Assembly: GCF_025215095.1 (NCBI RefSeq)
Contig: NZ_JALHAP010000082.1
Location: forward strand, 558,001 to 622,000
Origin: Dryocola boscaweniae
GTDB taxonomy: Bacteria; Pseudomonadota; Gammaproteobacteria; Enterobacterales; Enterobacteriaceae
Reading direction: 5' to 3'
Length of the DNA: 64,000 bases
The translations under genes were made by a program, and so were the position numbers. The stretch's first letter is position 1. Each line of letters starts with the position of its first letter. The notes beneath the pieces are model-generated. The model worked only from the letters and a program-made list of their open reading frames with translations. It had not been told where the DNA came from and searched no databases. Of this stretch, positions 1 through 8,896 are shown in pieces.

Positions 1-1971
1 CGCCACCTTAAACGTGTTTTGCGCATCGCCGTAACTGGTGCCGATATAGCGCATCCCAACGCCCGCCGTCAGGTTTTTCAGCGCTCCGCCCTGGAAGGTG
101 TAACTGCCCCAGGCAGAAGCCATATGGGTCGGGGTGCGGGCTGGCGTTTTGCCTTCGGTTCCCGCCACCGTGGTGCTGACGTTTTCTGCATCCGTGTAAG
201 TCCAGGAGCCAATGAGATTAACGCTGTCAAAGAGCGTGGAGTGGATTTCGGCCTCCACGCCTTTAGCGCGCACTTCTCCGGCGTTTTCAAACCAGCCGAG
301 GCTGCTGTTGTAGGTTGAAACGTTGGTCTGGCGCAGATCGTAGAGCGCAAGCGTCATAAAGGTATTTTCAACCGGCTGATACTTAAGCCCCACTTCGGTT
401 TGCTTACCGGTTGTCGGCTCAAACGGCGCGGCGCCCGGAGCGCGATTGGTTTGCAGGTTTGGTTCAAATGACGTGCTGTAGCTAATGTATGGCGAGAGGC
501 CAAAATCAAAGGCATAGAGCAAACCGGTACGCCAGGTGAATTTGTTGTCGTTCTGCTGCACGGTAGTGCTGTTCTGGTTGTCCGTGGTGCGCACTTCCGA
601 CCAGTCGTAGCGCCCGGAAAGCAGCAGTTGCCAGTTATTCCAGCTCATCTGATCCTGCAGGTAAATCCCCATCTGGTCGAGATTCTGCTGCTCATCCGTT
701 ACCAGACTAAAGGTGCTTTCATCTACGTTGATGCCATAAACCGGGTTCGGCCAGTAGATATCGTACTGAGAGCCCATACCACGCCAGAACTGCTGATTGT
801 CGTTGCTTGATTTATAATCCAGGCCGCCCAACACCGTATGCCCAACGTCGCCGGTTTCAAACAGGGCCTCAAGCTGGTTATCAATGCCAAACTCGTCGGT
901 GTCGCGAATTTCATGCTGAGCGCGACGCGCCAGGGTCAAATCGTTTACTGACGTCGCATAAACAAGATAGCGGTACTTCTGTTTGATTTTCGCGTAGCGG
1001 GCATTCTGACGGAAAGTGAAGACATCATTAAAGGCATGCTCAAACTCGTAGCCCACCATCGTTTGTTCACGCCAGGACCGATCGTAGTTGGGATCGCTGA
1101 CGTTAAAATCGAGTGGAATGTAGCCCGCGGACGTTTCGGTGACGAGCCCCGCCTTCGGCAGAAAGTTACGATAGCCCGCGTCAGGATCTTTCTGATAGCT
1201 GGTCAGCAGCGTGAAACGCGTCTGGTCATTCGGATACCAGGTGATTGCCGGGGCAACCGCCATGCGCGTCTCTTTATAATCAGAAACCTGGTTGTCCTGC
1301 GTGCGGGCAATACCATTTAAACGATAAAGCACGCGGCCATCGTCGCTTAACGGGCCGCCAAAATCGAACGCGCCTTCGGCAAGATTGTTATTGCCGGCGC
1401 GGAATTCAACTTTATGAATGGCTTCGCTTGTCGGGCGTTTGCTGGTCATGCTAATCAGTCCGCCCGGATTCACCTGGCCGAACAGCACCAACGCCGGTCC
1501 GCGCACCAGCTCCACTCTTTCAAGCAACCATGGGTCAACGGTGCCGGTTTGCGATGAAGCCGTTGCGCCGAAGCTCAGGCCATCAAGATACTTCGGTACA
1601 TAGCTGAAGCCACGCACGAACACTTCATCGTTACGGTTAGAACTCCCGCGATATTCCGTGAATACGCCGGCGGAATAGCGCAGCGCCTGCGACACGGACG
1701 TAACGTCCTGTGCGTCCATCTGATCGCGCGTGACTACCGAAACGGACTGCGGCGTTTTGATCAGGTCCGCCGCCGTTTTGGTGGCGGAAAGCGTTTTGGT
1801 CGCAACCATGCCGCTAAAAGGCGCGGTGGGTTCTTCTGACACCTTTCCGCTTACCACCATCGTCTCTTCAGCCGGGCGCGCTGTCTCGGCCCATGCGCCG
1901 CCGCTGATGCCCAGCGCGGTAATATTCATCAGCCACAGACTTTGCGTTATCTTATTATTTTTAAAAAGCAT
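1..1971 (-). CDS. TonB-dependent siderophore receptor (3' end cut by window start)
   Basis: Outer-membrane receptor that imports a ferric siderophore using TonB energy. The reading frame is open from the ATG at 1971 to base 1 (657 codons), so the last beta strands lie outside the window. Residues 1 to about 28 form a signal peptide ending GGAWAE, followed by a TonB-box-like ETMVVSG. The plug domain carries TPQSVSVVTRD, the ALRYSAGVFTEYRGSSNRNDE region and the RVELVRGPALVLFGQVNPGG motif, which is typical of FhuA/FoxA-type hydroxamate receptors. The rest is barrel sequence rich in aromatic girdle residues. It diverges from an exported Fes-like esterase, with a Fur-box-like palindrome between them, so iron repression is likely. 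The substrate cannot be fixed from sequence; FoxA, FhuA or FcuA-like are all possible. Confidence 0.9.
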   Translation of the reverse strand, partial: MLFKNNKITQSLWLMNITALGISGGAWAETARPAEETMVVSGKVSEEPTAPFSGMVATKTLSATKTAADLIKTPQSVSVVTRDQMDAQDVTSVSQALRYSAGVFTEYRGSSNRNDEVFVRGFSYVPKYLDGLSFGATASSQTGTVDPWLLERVELVRGPALVLFGQVNPGGLISMTSKRPTSEAIHKVEFRAGNNNLAEGAFDFGGPLSDDGRVLYRLNGIARTQDNQVSDYKETRMAVAPAITWYPNDQTRFTLLTSYQKDPDAGYRNFLPKAGLVTETSAGYIPLDFNVSDPNYDRSWREQTMVGYEFEHAFNDVFTFRQNARYAKIKQKYRYLVYATSVNDLTLARRAQHEIRDTDEFGIDNQLEALFETGDVGHTVLGGLDYKSSNDNQQFWRGMGSQYDIYWPNPVYGINVDESTFSLVTDEQQNLDQMGIYLQDQMSWNNWQLLLSGRYDWSEVRTTDNQNSTTVQQNDNKFTWRTGLLYAFDFGLSPYISYSTSFEPNLQTNRAPGAAPFEPTTGKQTEVGLKYQPVENTFMTLALYDLRQTNVSTYNSSLGWFENAGEVRAKGVEAEIHSTLFDSVNLIGSWTYTDAENVSTTVAGTEGKTPARTPTHMASAWGSYTFQGGALKNLTAGVGMRYIGTSYGDAQNTFKVA

Positions 1972-2065
1972 TTATTACCGCCCCCTCTTCGCAAAAACAT
2001 TCAATGAATCGTTTTGAGATTAACTGTTACGTTTTGTCATAAACACGACGGGTTGAGATGGTATT

Positions 2066-2084
2066 GCAAATCATTCCTATTTGC
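2066..2084. promoter_or_regulatory. Putative Fur box between the receptor and the esterase
   Basis: A perfect 6-bp inverted repeat, GCAAAT and ATTTGC separated by 7 bases, sits in the 156-bp divergent gap. About 9 to 10 positions match the Fur consensus (TGATAATNATTATCA or the 19-bp form). Its position, about 95 bp from one start and 44 bp from the other, suits control of both genes. The match is imperfect, so this is an inference. Confidence 0.5.
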
Positions 2085-2127
2085 ATTAGCGTTCCTGAAC
2101 TTTTTTAACAATTGCTAATGGAACCTA

Positions 2128-3690
2128 ATGAATCGAGCCTGGATAGGATTAATGTTGGGGTTATGTTCGGCCTCCGCGATGGCAGCAACGTGCGCGCCAC
2201 GCGGTACGCAGGGAGAACAAGAGGGAAAGTTTGATGCCAGCGGTGAAATCTGCTTTTCCCTGCCGTCGCTGGGAGAAAACTACGCCAGCGCAACAATCGC
2301 GGGCGCGCGCGATGCGAAGTTGCTGGATGCAAAAGGGTATCTCTGGCGAGCGCTGGTAGAAAACGGCCCGGCGGATGGCCAGCATGACCTGCTGTTTGCC
2401 CTGCCGGTTAAGCGTGAATCAAGCCTGCTTTTGCGCGGCGATCCGGGCGCCAGATGGCATTTCAAATGGCAGATCCGCGAAACCACACCGTTGCCCAAAG
2501 AGCAGATGCTTGAGCCGGTTAGTCCCGTCCTGAAAACCCTGCTAAAAACGTTACAGAACGGCGGCACTACGGACGCATTCTGGCAAGCAAGGCAAGAAGA
2601 AGGCACTCCTCTTGTGGAGCACGTGGATGACACGCATAAACGGGTGACTTTCCTGTGGCGTGGCGCGCGGGGCAACGCTTTTATTCTTGGTTCCCCGGCG
2701 GGCGATCACGATCCCCTGTTCCGCCTCGGCCAGTCAGACGTCTGGTTCCGCAGCTATGTGGTGCCGTCGGATACGCTGATGCAGTATAAATTAGCGCCTG
2801 ACGTGCCCGTAGTAGCCGGTTCTGCCCGTGACCAGCGTCGGGCGATCCTGGTAACGGCGCAGGCCGATCCTCTTAATCCCCTGGCAAGTCCGGCATTAAA
2901 AGCGGACCGCTGGAACCGTTATTCGCTGCTGAATCTCACAGCCAGCCGTTATTGCACGCCGCAGGCAGCCGGCCAGCCGATACGCAATGGCTCTTTGATT
3001 CGCTACCAGGTGGAAAGCACAAGGCTTGGCAATAGCCGGGAAGTGACGGTTTATCGTCCACGCACAGGCCAGCCGGTGCGCTGGTCGCTGCTGGTGTTTG
3101 ACGGAAAGACTTATCAGGATCGCTACCATCTGGCTAACGTGATGGACGGCCTGATTGCACGCCATTCGCTGCTGGCCATTAATGTGATATTTATCGACAG
3201 CCTTGATAACGAACGCCGCCAGAAAGAGCTTCCGCCAAACGTAGATTTTGCCGATTTCATGGCACTGGAGCTGATGCCGTGGCTGAAAAACCAGGGTATT
3301 TCCACGTCGGCACAGAGGACTATTGTTGCGGGTTCCAGCTATGGCGGCATCGCATCGTCCTGGGTGGCGCTGCGCTATCCGCAAGTGTTTGGCAATGTGC
3401 TGAGTCTTTCGGGTTCGTACTGGTGGGCGCCAAAGGGCGAGAAAGCGAGCTGGCTTACCCGGCAGTATCAGCAGTTGCCTGAGCAACCTGTGCGGTTCTG
3501 GCTACAGGCTGGCCGTTTTGAAAGCCACGGGCCGAACGGTGGGATTTACCGCAATACGCTGGAATTTGAGAAAGTGCTGCGCGAGAAAGGCTATAAGGTC
3601 AGCTTTCACCCCTGGTCAAGCGGGCATGATTATGCTGCCTGGTGCGAAGCGATGGTGACGGGCGTGAAGGATTTAGCGGGCCGTCGTTAA
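2128..3690 (+). CDS. Exported Fes-family esterase (enterochelin esterase-like)
   Basis: A 520-residue alpha/beta hydrolase of the enterochelin-esterase (Fes/IroE) family. Residues 1-20 are a signal peptide (cut near AMAA-TC), so the protein should act in the periplasm, unlike cytoplasmic Fes. An N-terminal Fes-like beta domain (about 30-260) precedes the catalytic domain (about 290-520). The nucleophile elbow is GSSYGG with Ser404, and SSGHDYAAW supplies the likely catalytic His500. Members of the family cleave ester bonds of ferric siderophores to release iron. It diverges from the TonB-dependent receptor, which suggests a receptor/esterase pair. Substrate and true role are unproven; it could act on a non-catecholate ester siderophore. 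The start is the first ATG and fits the signal peptide, but its ribosome-binding site is weak. Confidence 0.82.
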   Translation: MNRAWIGLMLGLCSASAMAATCAPRGTQGEQEGKFDASGEICFSLPSLGENYASATIAGARDAKLLDAKGYLWRALVENGPADGQHDLLFALPVKRESSLLLRGDPGARWHFKWQIRETTPLPKEQMLEPVSPVLKTLLKTLQNGGTTDAFWQARQEEGTPLVEHVDDTHKRVTFLWRGARGNAFILGSPAGDHDPLFRLGQSDVWFRSYVVPSDTLMQYKLAPDVPVVAGSARDQRRAILVTAQADPLNPLASPALKADRWNRYSLLNLTASRYCTPQAAGQPIRNGSLIRYQVESTRLGNSREVTVYRPRTGQPVRWSLLVFDGKTYQDRYHLANVMDGLIARHSLLAINVIFIDSLDNERRQKELPPNVDFADFMALELMPWLKNQGISTSAQRTIVAGSSYGGIASSWVALRYPQVFGNVLSLSGSYWWAPKGEKASWLTRQYQQLPEQPVRFWLQAGRFESHGPNGGIYRNTLEFEKVLREKGYKVSFHPWSSGHDYAAWCEAMVTGVKDLAGRR

Positions 3691-3728
3691 AAAAAAGCGC
3701 CTCATCTCTGAGGCGCTTGCATTTTATT
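3689..3728. terminator. Bidirectional terminator between the esterase gene and ppsA
   Basis: A 10-bp perfect stem (AAGCGCCTCA / TGAGGCGCTT at 3695-3704 and 3709-3718) with a TCTC loop. It is flanked by eight A on the left, giving a U tract for ppsA, and by an ATTTTATTT stretch on the right. It serves the two convergent genes. Confidence 0.85.
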
Positions 3729-6106
3729 TACTTGTTAATTTCTGCCAGGCTCAGCCAGGTTTGCACCACGGTGTCCGGGTTCAGGGACAGGCTGTCGATC
3801 CCCTCTTCCATCAGCCAGGCGGCAAAGTCTTCATGATCCGACGGGCCCTGTCCGCAGATGCCGACGTATTTGCCCTGTTTCTTCGCCGCTTTGATTGCCA
3901 TGGACAACAGCGCTTTCACCGCGTCGTTACGCTCATCAAAGAGTTCGGACACCACGCCGGAGTCGCGATCCAGACCTAACGCCAGTTGCGTCATGTCGTT
4001 GGAGCCGATGGAGAAACCGTCGAAATACTGCAGGAATTCATCCGCCAGCAGGGCGTTGGATGGGATCTCGCACATCATGATGATTTTCAGACCGTTTTCA
4101 CCACGTTTCAGACCCTGGCGCTCCAGTTCTTCCACCACGGCTTTTGCCTGCGCAACGGTACGCACGAACGGCACCATCACTTCAACGTTGGTTAATCCCA
4201 TTTCGTTACGCACGCGTTTCATCGCGGCGCATTCCAGCGCAAAGCAATCACGGAAGCTGTCTGCCACGTAGCGGCCCGCGCCACGGAAGCCCAGCATTGG
4301 GTTTTCCTCTTCCGGTTCATAACGCTCGCCGCCCACCAGGTTGGCGTATTCGTTAGATTTGAAGTCGGACAGACGCACAATTACGCGTTTCGGCCAGAAG
4401 GCCGCGCCCAGGGTCGCGATCCCTTCTGTCAGGCGGCCTACATAAAATTCTACCGGGTCGTCATAGCCCTTCATCATTTCGCGGATTTCGTTTTGCAGCG
4501 CCGGTTCCTGCTGGTCAAATTCCAGCAGCGCACGCGGGTGCACGCCAATCATACGGTTGATGATGAATTCCAGACGCGCCAGGCCAACGCCTTCGTTCGG
4601 CAGACAGGCGAAGTCGAATGCGCGGTCGGGGTTGCCGACGTTCATCATGATTTTCAGCGGCAAGTCCGGCATGGTATCGACCGTTGAGCTTTTCACGCTG
4701 AAATCCAGCAGATCCTGATAAACGTAGCCGGTATCGCCTTCCGCGCAGGAGACGGTCACGTTCTGATCGTCCTGCATGCGTTCGGTCGCATCGCCACAGC
4801 CGACCACCGCCGGGATGCCCAGCTCACGGGCGATAATCGCCGCGTGGCAGGTGCGCCCGCCCCGGTTGGTCACAATCGCCGCCGCTTTCTTCATGATCGG
4901 TTCCCAGTCCGGGTCGGTCATGTCCGTTACCAGCACGTCGCCGGGCTGGATACGGTTCATTTCGCTGATATCGTGAATGACTTTAACCGGACCGGCGCCG
5001 ATGCGATGGCCGATAGCGCGCCCTTCCGCAACGATTTTACCCTGCGAATGCAGTTGATAACGCTCCATGACCTGGCCCTGAGAACGCACGGTTTCCGGAC
5101 GCGCCTGGACGATAAACAGCTTGCCGGTATGGCCGTCTTTGGCCCACTCGATATCCATCGGGCGACCGTAGTGTTTCTCGATCTGCACCGCCTGCTTAGC
5201 CAGTTCCTGCACTTCATCAGGGGTGATGGAGAACCGGTCGCGGTCGGCCTGCGGCACATCTTCAATACGCACCTGCTTGCCGTGTTCCAGGCTTGGCGCA
5301 TAAACCATACGGATCTTTTTCGACCCCATGTTACGACGCACGATGGAAGGTTTACCGGCTTCAAGCGTCGGCTTGTGGACGTAGAACTCATCCGGGTTAA
5401 CCGCGCCCTGCACCACCATTTCACCCAAGCCAAACGCGGAGGTGATAAACACCACCTGGTCGAAGCCGGATTCGGTATCAATTGAGAACATTACGCCCGA
5501 TGACGCAAGGTCGGAGCGAACCATCCGCTGAACGCCGGCGGAAAGCGCCACACCACGATGATCGTAGCCCTGGTGTACGCGATAAGAGATGGCGCGATCG
5601 TTAAACAGCGAGGCGAAGACATGCTTCACCGCCACCAGCACCGCGTCATAGCCTTGCACGTTAAGGAAAGTTTCTTGCTGCCCGGCAAACGAGGCGTCCG
5701 GCATATCTTCTGCGGTGGCGGAGGAGCGCACGGCAAAAGAGGCTTCGGCATCGTCGGCGGAAAGTTGTTCATAGGCATCGTGAATCGCTTTTTCCAGTTC
5801 AGGCTGGAAAGGCGTGTCGATAATCCACTGCCGAATTTGCGCGCCAGCTTTAGCAAGCGCCGACACATCGTCGATGTCCGTCTTATCCAGCAGTTCATAA
5901 ATGCGCTGGTTTACACCGCTCTGGTCGAGAAACAGATTAAACGCCTCGGCGGTGGTGGCAAAACCGTTCGGCACACAAACGCCCATGCCTGAAAGGTTGG
6001 TAATCATTTCACCCAGGGAGGCGTTTTTCCCCCCCACCCTGTCTACATCATTCATGCCGAGTTGGTTATACCAAAGCACCAGCGGTAACGAGCCATTATT
6101 GGACAT
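3728..6106 (-). CDS. ppsA: Phosphoenolpyruvate synthase
   Basis: Converts pyruvate, ATP and water to phosphoenolpyruvate, AMP and phosphate, the first gluconeogenic step on three-carbon substrates. From the ATG at 6106 it has 792 residues, the E. coli length, beginning MSNNGSLPLVLWYNQLG and preceded by an AAGGA site; an upstream in-frame ATG would add 12 unlikely residues. Order: N-terminal ATP-binding domain (1 to about 350), swivelling phosphohistidine domain with GGRTCHAAI (His about 421), and a C-terminal PEP/pyruvate TIM barrel with GEGVGLARLEF-type motifs and the GICGQGPSD catalytic cysteine near 751. It diverges from its regulator ppsR across a 334-bp gap that holds Cra-like boxes. Confidence 0.98.
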   Translation of the reverse strand: MSNNGSLPLVLWYNQLGMNDVDRVGGKNASLGEMITNLSGMGVCVPNGFATTAEAFNLFLDQSGVNQRIYELLDKTDIDDVSALAKAGAQIRQWIIDTPFQPELEKAIHDAYEQLSADDAEASFAVRSSATAEDMPDASFAGQQETFLNVQGYDAVLVAVKHVFASLFNDRAISYRVHQGYDHRGVALSAGVQRMVRSDLASSGVMFSIDTESGFDQVVFITSAFGLGEMVVQGAVNPDEFYVHKPTLEAGKPSIVRRNMGSKKIRMVYAPSLEHGKQVRIEDVPQADRDRFSITPDEVQELAKQAVQIEKHYGRPMDIEWAKDGHTGKLFIVQARPETVRSQGQVMERYQLHSQGKIVAEGRAIGHRIGAGPVKVIHDISEMNRIQPGDVLVTDMTDPDWEPIMKKAAAIVTNRGGRTCHAAIIARELGIPAVVGCGDATERMQDDQNVTVSCAEGDTGYVYQDLLDFSVKSSTVDTMPDLPLKIMMNVGNPDRAFDFACLPNEGVGLARLEFIINRMIGVHPRALLEFDQQEPALQNEIREMMKGYDDPVEFYVGRLTEGIATLGAAFWPKRVIVRLSDFKSNEYANLVGGERYEPEEENPMLGFRGAGRYVADSFRDCFALECAAMKRVRNEMGLTNVEVMVPFVRTVAQAKAVVEELERQGLKRGENGLKIIMMCEIPSNALLADEFLQYFDGFSIGSNDMTQLALGLDRDSGVVSELFDERNDAVKALLSMAIKAAKKQGKYVGICGQGPSDHEDFAAWLMEEGIDSLSLNPDTVVQTWLSLAEINK

Positions 6107-6188
6107 CGAAACAATCCTTTTATGAAATATGAGTGGGCACAAGAATTTCCTGACTTCTTATTTAGCCTGGCATATTTGCCCGCCTGAG

Positions 6189-6209
6189 TGAAACGGTTGA
6201 ATCGTTCAA
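6189..6209. promoter_or_regulatory. Tandem Cra (FruR)-like boxes upstream of ppsA
   Basis: Two overlapping motifs, TGAAACGGTTGA (6189-6200) and TGAATCGTTCAA (6198-6209), match the Cra consensus TGAAWCNNTTNA. Cra is known to activate ppsA in E. coli. They lie about 83-103 bp from the ppsA start. The rest of the 6107-6440 gap is A+T-rich with no gene visible. Confidence 0.65.
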
Positions 6210-6440
6210 GCAAAATAAAAATATGAATTTTTCAGATAGTTTCCTGAAAATCCTAAACCGTTGATTATCCATTAAACCATAGAATTTTAGGGGTTAAGTT
6301 ATCGCTTATATTTTTGAACTACCCGGTTCATTAAAAATAAAAACAACATTTCATTTTAAAATTGCGACAAGGATTATCACGGAATGCCTTGTTTTAATTT
6401 ATGCTTTATAAAATTATCGTGAAAATGTCAGGGACACAAA

Positions 6441-7274
6441 ATGGATAACGCTGTAGACAGGCAGGTATTTTATATTTCCGACGGCACCGCCATTACCGCC
6501 GAAGTGTTGGGTCACGCGGTCATGTCACAATTCCCGGTCTCTATCAACAGCATTACGCTGCCGTTTGTGGAAAACGAAAGTCGCGCCCGTGCGGTGAAAG
6601 AGCAAATCAACGCCATTTTTCAGCGATCCGGCGTGCGACCGCTGGTTTTTTACTCCATTGTTCTGCCGGAAATTCGCGCCATTATTCTACAAAGCGAGGG
6701 CTTTTGTCAGGATATCGTGCAAGCTCTGGTTGCGCCTTTGCAACAAGAACTGAAGCTGGACCCGACGCCCATCGCCCATCGCACCCACGGGCTTAATCCC
6801 GGCAACTTAATAAAATATGACGCCAGAATCGCCGCGATTGATTACACACTTGCGCACGACGACGGCATTTCGATGCGCAATCTCGATCAGGCCCAGGTGA
6901 TCCTGCTGGGGGTTTCCCGCTGCGGCAAAACGCCGACCAGCCTGTACCTTGCGATGCAGTTTGGCATTCGCGCCGCCAACTATCCTTTTATCGCCGACGA
7001 TATGGACAATATTCAGCTACCGGCCGTGCTGAAACCTCTTCAGCATAAACTGTTCGGCCTGACGATTAACCCGGAGCGCCTGGCCGCGATTCGTGAAGAG
7101 CGCCGTGAAAACAGCCGCTATGCCTCCATGCGCCAGTGCCGTCTTGAAGTGGCGGAAGTCGAAGCGCTGTTCCGTAAAAACCAAATCCGTTATCTCAACA
7201 GCACCAATTATTCCGTTGAAGAAATGGCGACAAAAATCCTTGATATCATGGGTCTGAATCGTCGCATGTACTAA
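6441..7274 (+). CDS. ppsR: PEP synthase regulatory protein (bifunctional kinase/pyrophosphorylase)
   Basis: DUF299-family enzyme that inactivates PpsA by ADP-dependent phosphorylation of a threonine and reactivates it by phosphate-dependent dephosphorylation. The 277 residues equal the E. coli PpsR length. The P-loop GVSRCGKTPTSLYLA (about 153-167) is intact, and the N-terminal FYISDGTAITAEVLG signature is present. It diverges from ppsA, the classic arrangement of target and modifier. Its last codons and stop (ATG TAC TAA) form the left half of the TrpR operator of aroH, so the coding end is shared with a regulatory site. Confidence 0.97.
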   Translation: MDNAVDRQVFYISDGTAITAEVLGHAVMSQFPVSINSITLPFVENESRARAVKEQINAIFQRSGVRPLVFYSIVLPEIRAIILQSEGFCQDIVQALVAPLQQELKLDPTPIAHRTHGLNPGNLIKYDARIAAIDYTLAHDDGISMRNLDQAQVILLGVSRCGKTPTSLYLAMQFGIRAANYPFIADDMDNIQLPAVLKPLQHKLFGLTINPERLAAIREERRENSRYASMRQCRLEVAEVEALFRKNQIRYLNSTNYSVEEMATKILDIMGLNRRMY

Positions 7275-7285
7275 GAAACTAGTAC
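7268..7285 (+). promoter_or_regulatory. TrpR operator of aroH
   Basis: The 18-mer from 7268 to 7285 (GTACTA...ACTAGTAC) matches the symmetrical trp operator consensus at 15 of 18 positions; the outer arms GTAC/GTAC and the right CTAGTAC half are exact. It lies about 150 bp before the aroH start and overlaps the ppsR stop codon. In E. coli aroH is repressed by TrpR with tryptophan, so the same control is expected. Confidence 0.85.
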
Positions 7286-7434
7286 ACAAGTCGAGTTTTA
7301 TCTGTCAGGATAGTCGGATTGTGGTGGCGTTATACCTTTTGTGTGGTTGAAATCGACATAAATTGGTTTATCGTGATCGCCATCACTTCCCGGCACTCTC
7401 GCCGTGCAGAAGACAAAAATTTCTGAGACGCACA

Positions 7435-8487
7435 ATGAACAAAACAGATGAACTGCGAACAGCGCGCATCGACACTCTTGTTACACCTGCTGAACTGGCC
7501 GACCGTTTTCCCGTGTCGCCGGAGGTTGCGCAAAACGTTATCGCTTCCCGCCGCCGTATTGAAAAAATCCTTAATGGTGAAGACAACCGCCTGCTGGTGA
7601 TTGTTGGCCCGTGCTCTATTCACGATCTGGATGCGGCGATGGATTATGCCCGTCGCCTTGAGACGATGCGCCAGAAGCATGGCGATCGTCTTGAAATCGT
7701 GATGCGCACATATTTTGAAAAACCCCGCACGGTAGTGGGCTGGAAAGGGTTAATTTCCGACCCGGAACTGAACGGCAGCTATCGCGTCAATCACGGCATC
7801 GAACAAGCCCGCCGCCTGCTGTTGCAGGTAAACGAGCTTGGCGTGCCGACCGCGACGGAATTCCTGGATATGGTGATCGGCCAGTTTATTGCCGATTTAA
7901 TCAGTTGGGGCGCCATCGGCGCACGTACCACTGAAAGCCAGATCCACCGTGAAATGGCCTCGGCACTCTCCTGCCCGGTCGGTTTTAAAAATGGCACCGA
8001 TGGCAATACGCGCATCGCCATTGACGCCATTCGCGCCGCCCGCGCCAGCCATATGTTCCTTTCGCCGGACAAACACGGCCAGATGACGATTTACCAGACC
8101 AGCGGCAATCCGTTTGGCCACGTGATTATGCGCGGCGGCAAACAGCCGAACTATCATGCGACGGATATCGCTGCGGCCTGCGACAGCCTGCAGGAATTCG
8201 ACCTGCCTGAACAATTGGTCATTGATTTCAGCCACGGCAACTGCCAAAAACAGCACCGCCGTCAACTGGAAGTCTGTGAAGATGTGTGTAATCAGATCCG
8301 CAACGGCTCACGCGCCATCGCTGGCGTGATGGCGGAAAGCTTTATTCGCGAAGGCACGCAGAAAATCGTCGCCGGCCAGCCGCTGGTGTACGGCCAGTCG
8401 ATTACCGACCCATGCCTGAGCTGGGAAGATACTGAAACCCTGCTTGCTATGCTTGCCGACGCGACGGGCAGCCGTTTCGCAAACTAA
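7435..8487 (+). CDS. aroH: 3-deoxy-7-phosphoheptulonate synthase, Trp-sensitive type
   Basis: DAHP synthase condensing PEP and erythrose 4-phosphate, the first step of the shikimate pathway. The 350 residues from ATG 7435 align end to end with E. coli AroH (348), beginning MNKTDELRTARIDTLVTP. Conserved blocks include LLVIVGPCSIHD, MRTYFEKPRTVVGWKG, GARTTESQIHREMAS, FKNGTDG and the metal-binding DFSHGNCQKQH. An in-frame start 24 codons upstream would run through the leader and is rejected. The TrpR operator upstream supports the AroH rather than the AroF or AroG assignment. Confidence 0.96.
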   Translation: MNKTDELRTARIDTLVTPAELADRFPVSPEVAQNVIASRRRIEKILNGEDNRLLVIVGPCSIHDLDAAMDYARRLETMRQKHGDRLEIVMRTYFEKPRTVVGWKGLISDPELNGSYRVNHGIEQARRLLLQVNELGVPTATEFLDMVIGQFIADLISWGAIGARTTESQIHREMASALSCPVGFKNGTDGNTRIAIDAIRAARASHMFLSPDKHGQMTIYQTSGNPFGHVIMRGGKQPNYHATDIAAACDSLQEFDLPEQLVIDFSHGNCQKQHRRQLEVCEDVCNQIRNGSRAIAGVMAESFIREGTQKIVAGQPLVYGQSITDPCLSWEDTETLLAMLADATGSRFAN

Positions 8488-8493
8488 AATTGC

Positions 8494-8517
8494 CTCCTTC
8501 TCCTGCCGGAGAGGGAG
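8494..8517 (+). terminator. Possible aroH terminator hairpin
   Basis: A 10-bp stem (CTCCTTCTCC with GGAGAGGGAG, one G-T pair) and a TGCC loop directly after the aroH stop. No clear U run follows, so its strength is doubtful. Confidence 0.45.
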
Positions 8518-8595
8518 TCAATCCTCCCTTTAGTTCAAAATTGATCCATTCACAAATTTCTTACAAATAAAGCTTGCCGCTGAAACATAGTTTAT

Positions 8596-8610
8596 TGATA
8601 ATGATTATCA
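8596..8610. promoter_or_regulatory. Fur box of the haem-uptake operon
   Basis: The 15-mer TGATAATGATTATCA is a perfect 7-1-7 inverted repeat that matches the Fur consensus at every defined position. It lies 40 bp before the hemP start, so iron-loaded Fur should repress hemP and the genes downstream. Confidence 0.93.
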
Positions 8611-8650
8611 TTGTTACATTGATTGTTATTTGTATACAGAGTGGATCGCT

Positions 8651-8815
8651 ATGGACAAGTCTTTCACCCCCGCCACCCCACAGCCTCTGACTGCGCCTCG
8701 TCAGATCGACAGCAAAGCATTACTGGGTTCTGATGGCCGCGTTGTGATTGTTCACGAAGGCCAGCACTATCTGTTACGCCAGACCCAGGCCGGGAAACTG
8801 ATCCTGACCAAATAA
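8651..8815 (+). CDS. hemP: Haemin uptake protein HemP
   Basis: A 54-residue cytoplasmic protein of the HemP family, first gene of the haem operon. The conserved core is SKALLGSDGRVVIVHEGQHY followed by LLRQTQAGKLILTK. ATG 8651 gives the usual family length; a TTG seven codons upstream is less likely. HemP homologues elsewhere are needed for full expression of the haem receptor, but the mechanism is not evident here. E. coli YdiE, between aroH and ydiU, is a member of the same family in the same chromosomal place. It is followed after 81 bp by hemR. Confidence 0.92.
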   Translation: MDKSFTPATPQPLTAPRQIDSKALLGSDGRVVIVHEGQHYLLRQTQAGKLILTK

Positions 8816-8896
8816 AGCCAAAAATTCTTTCGCAAGCCACCCAGGTCATCCCCAGGCAGCCAGCGCTTTTCGTTTTTCCTTATGGAGAGTTGCGCT

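Noticed and set aside
4844..5485. A 213-codon plus-strand frame
   Set aside because: Antisense shadow of ppsA with no recognisable protein.
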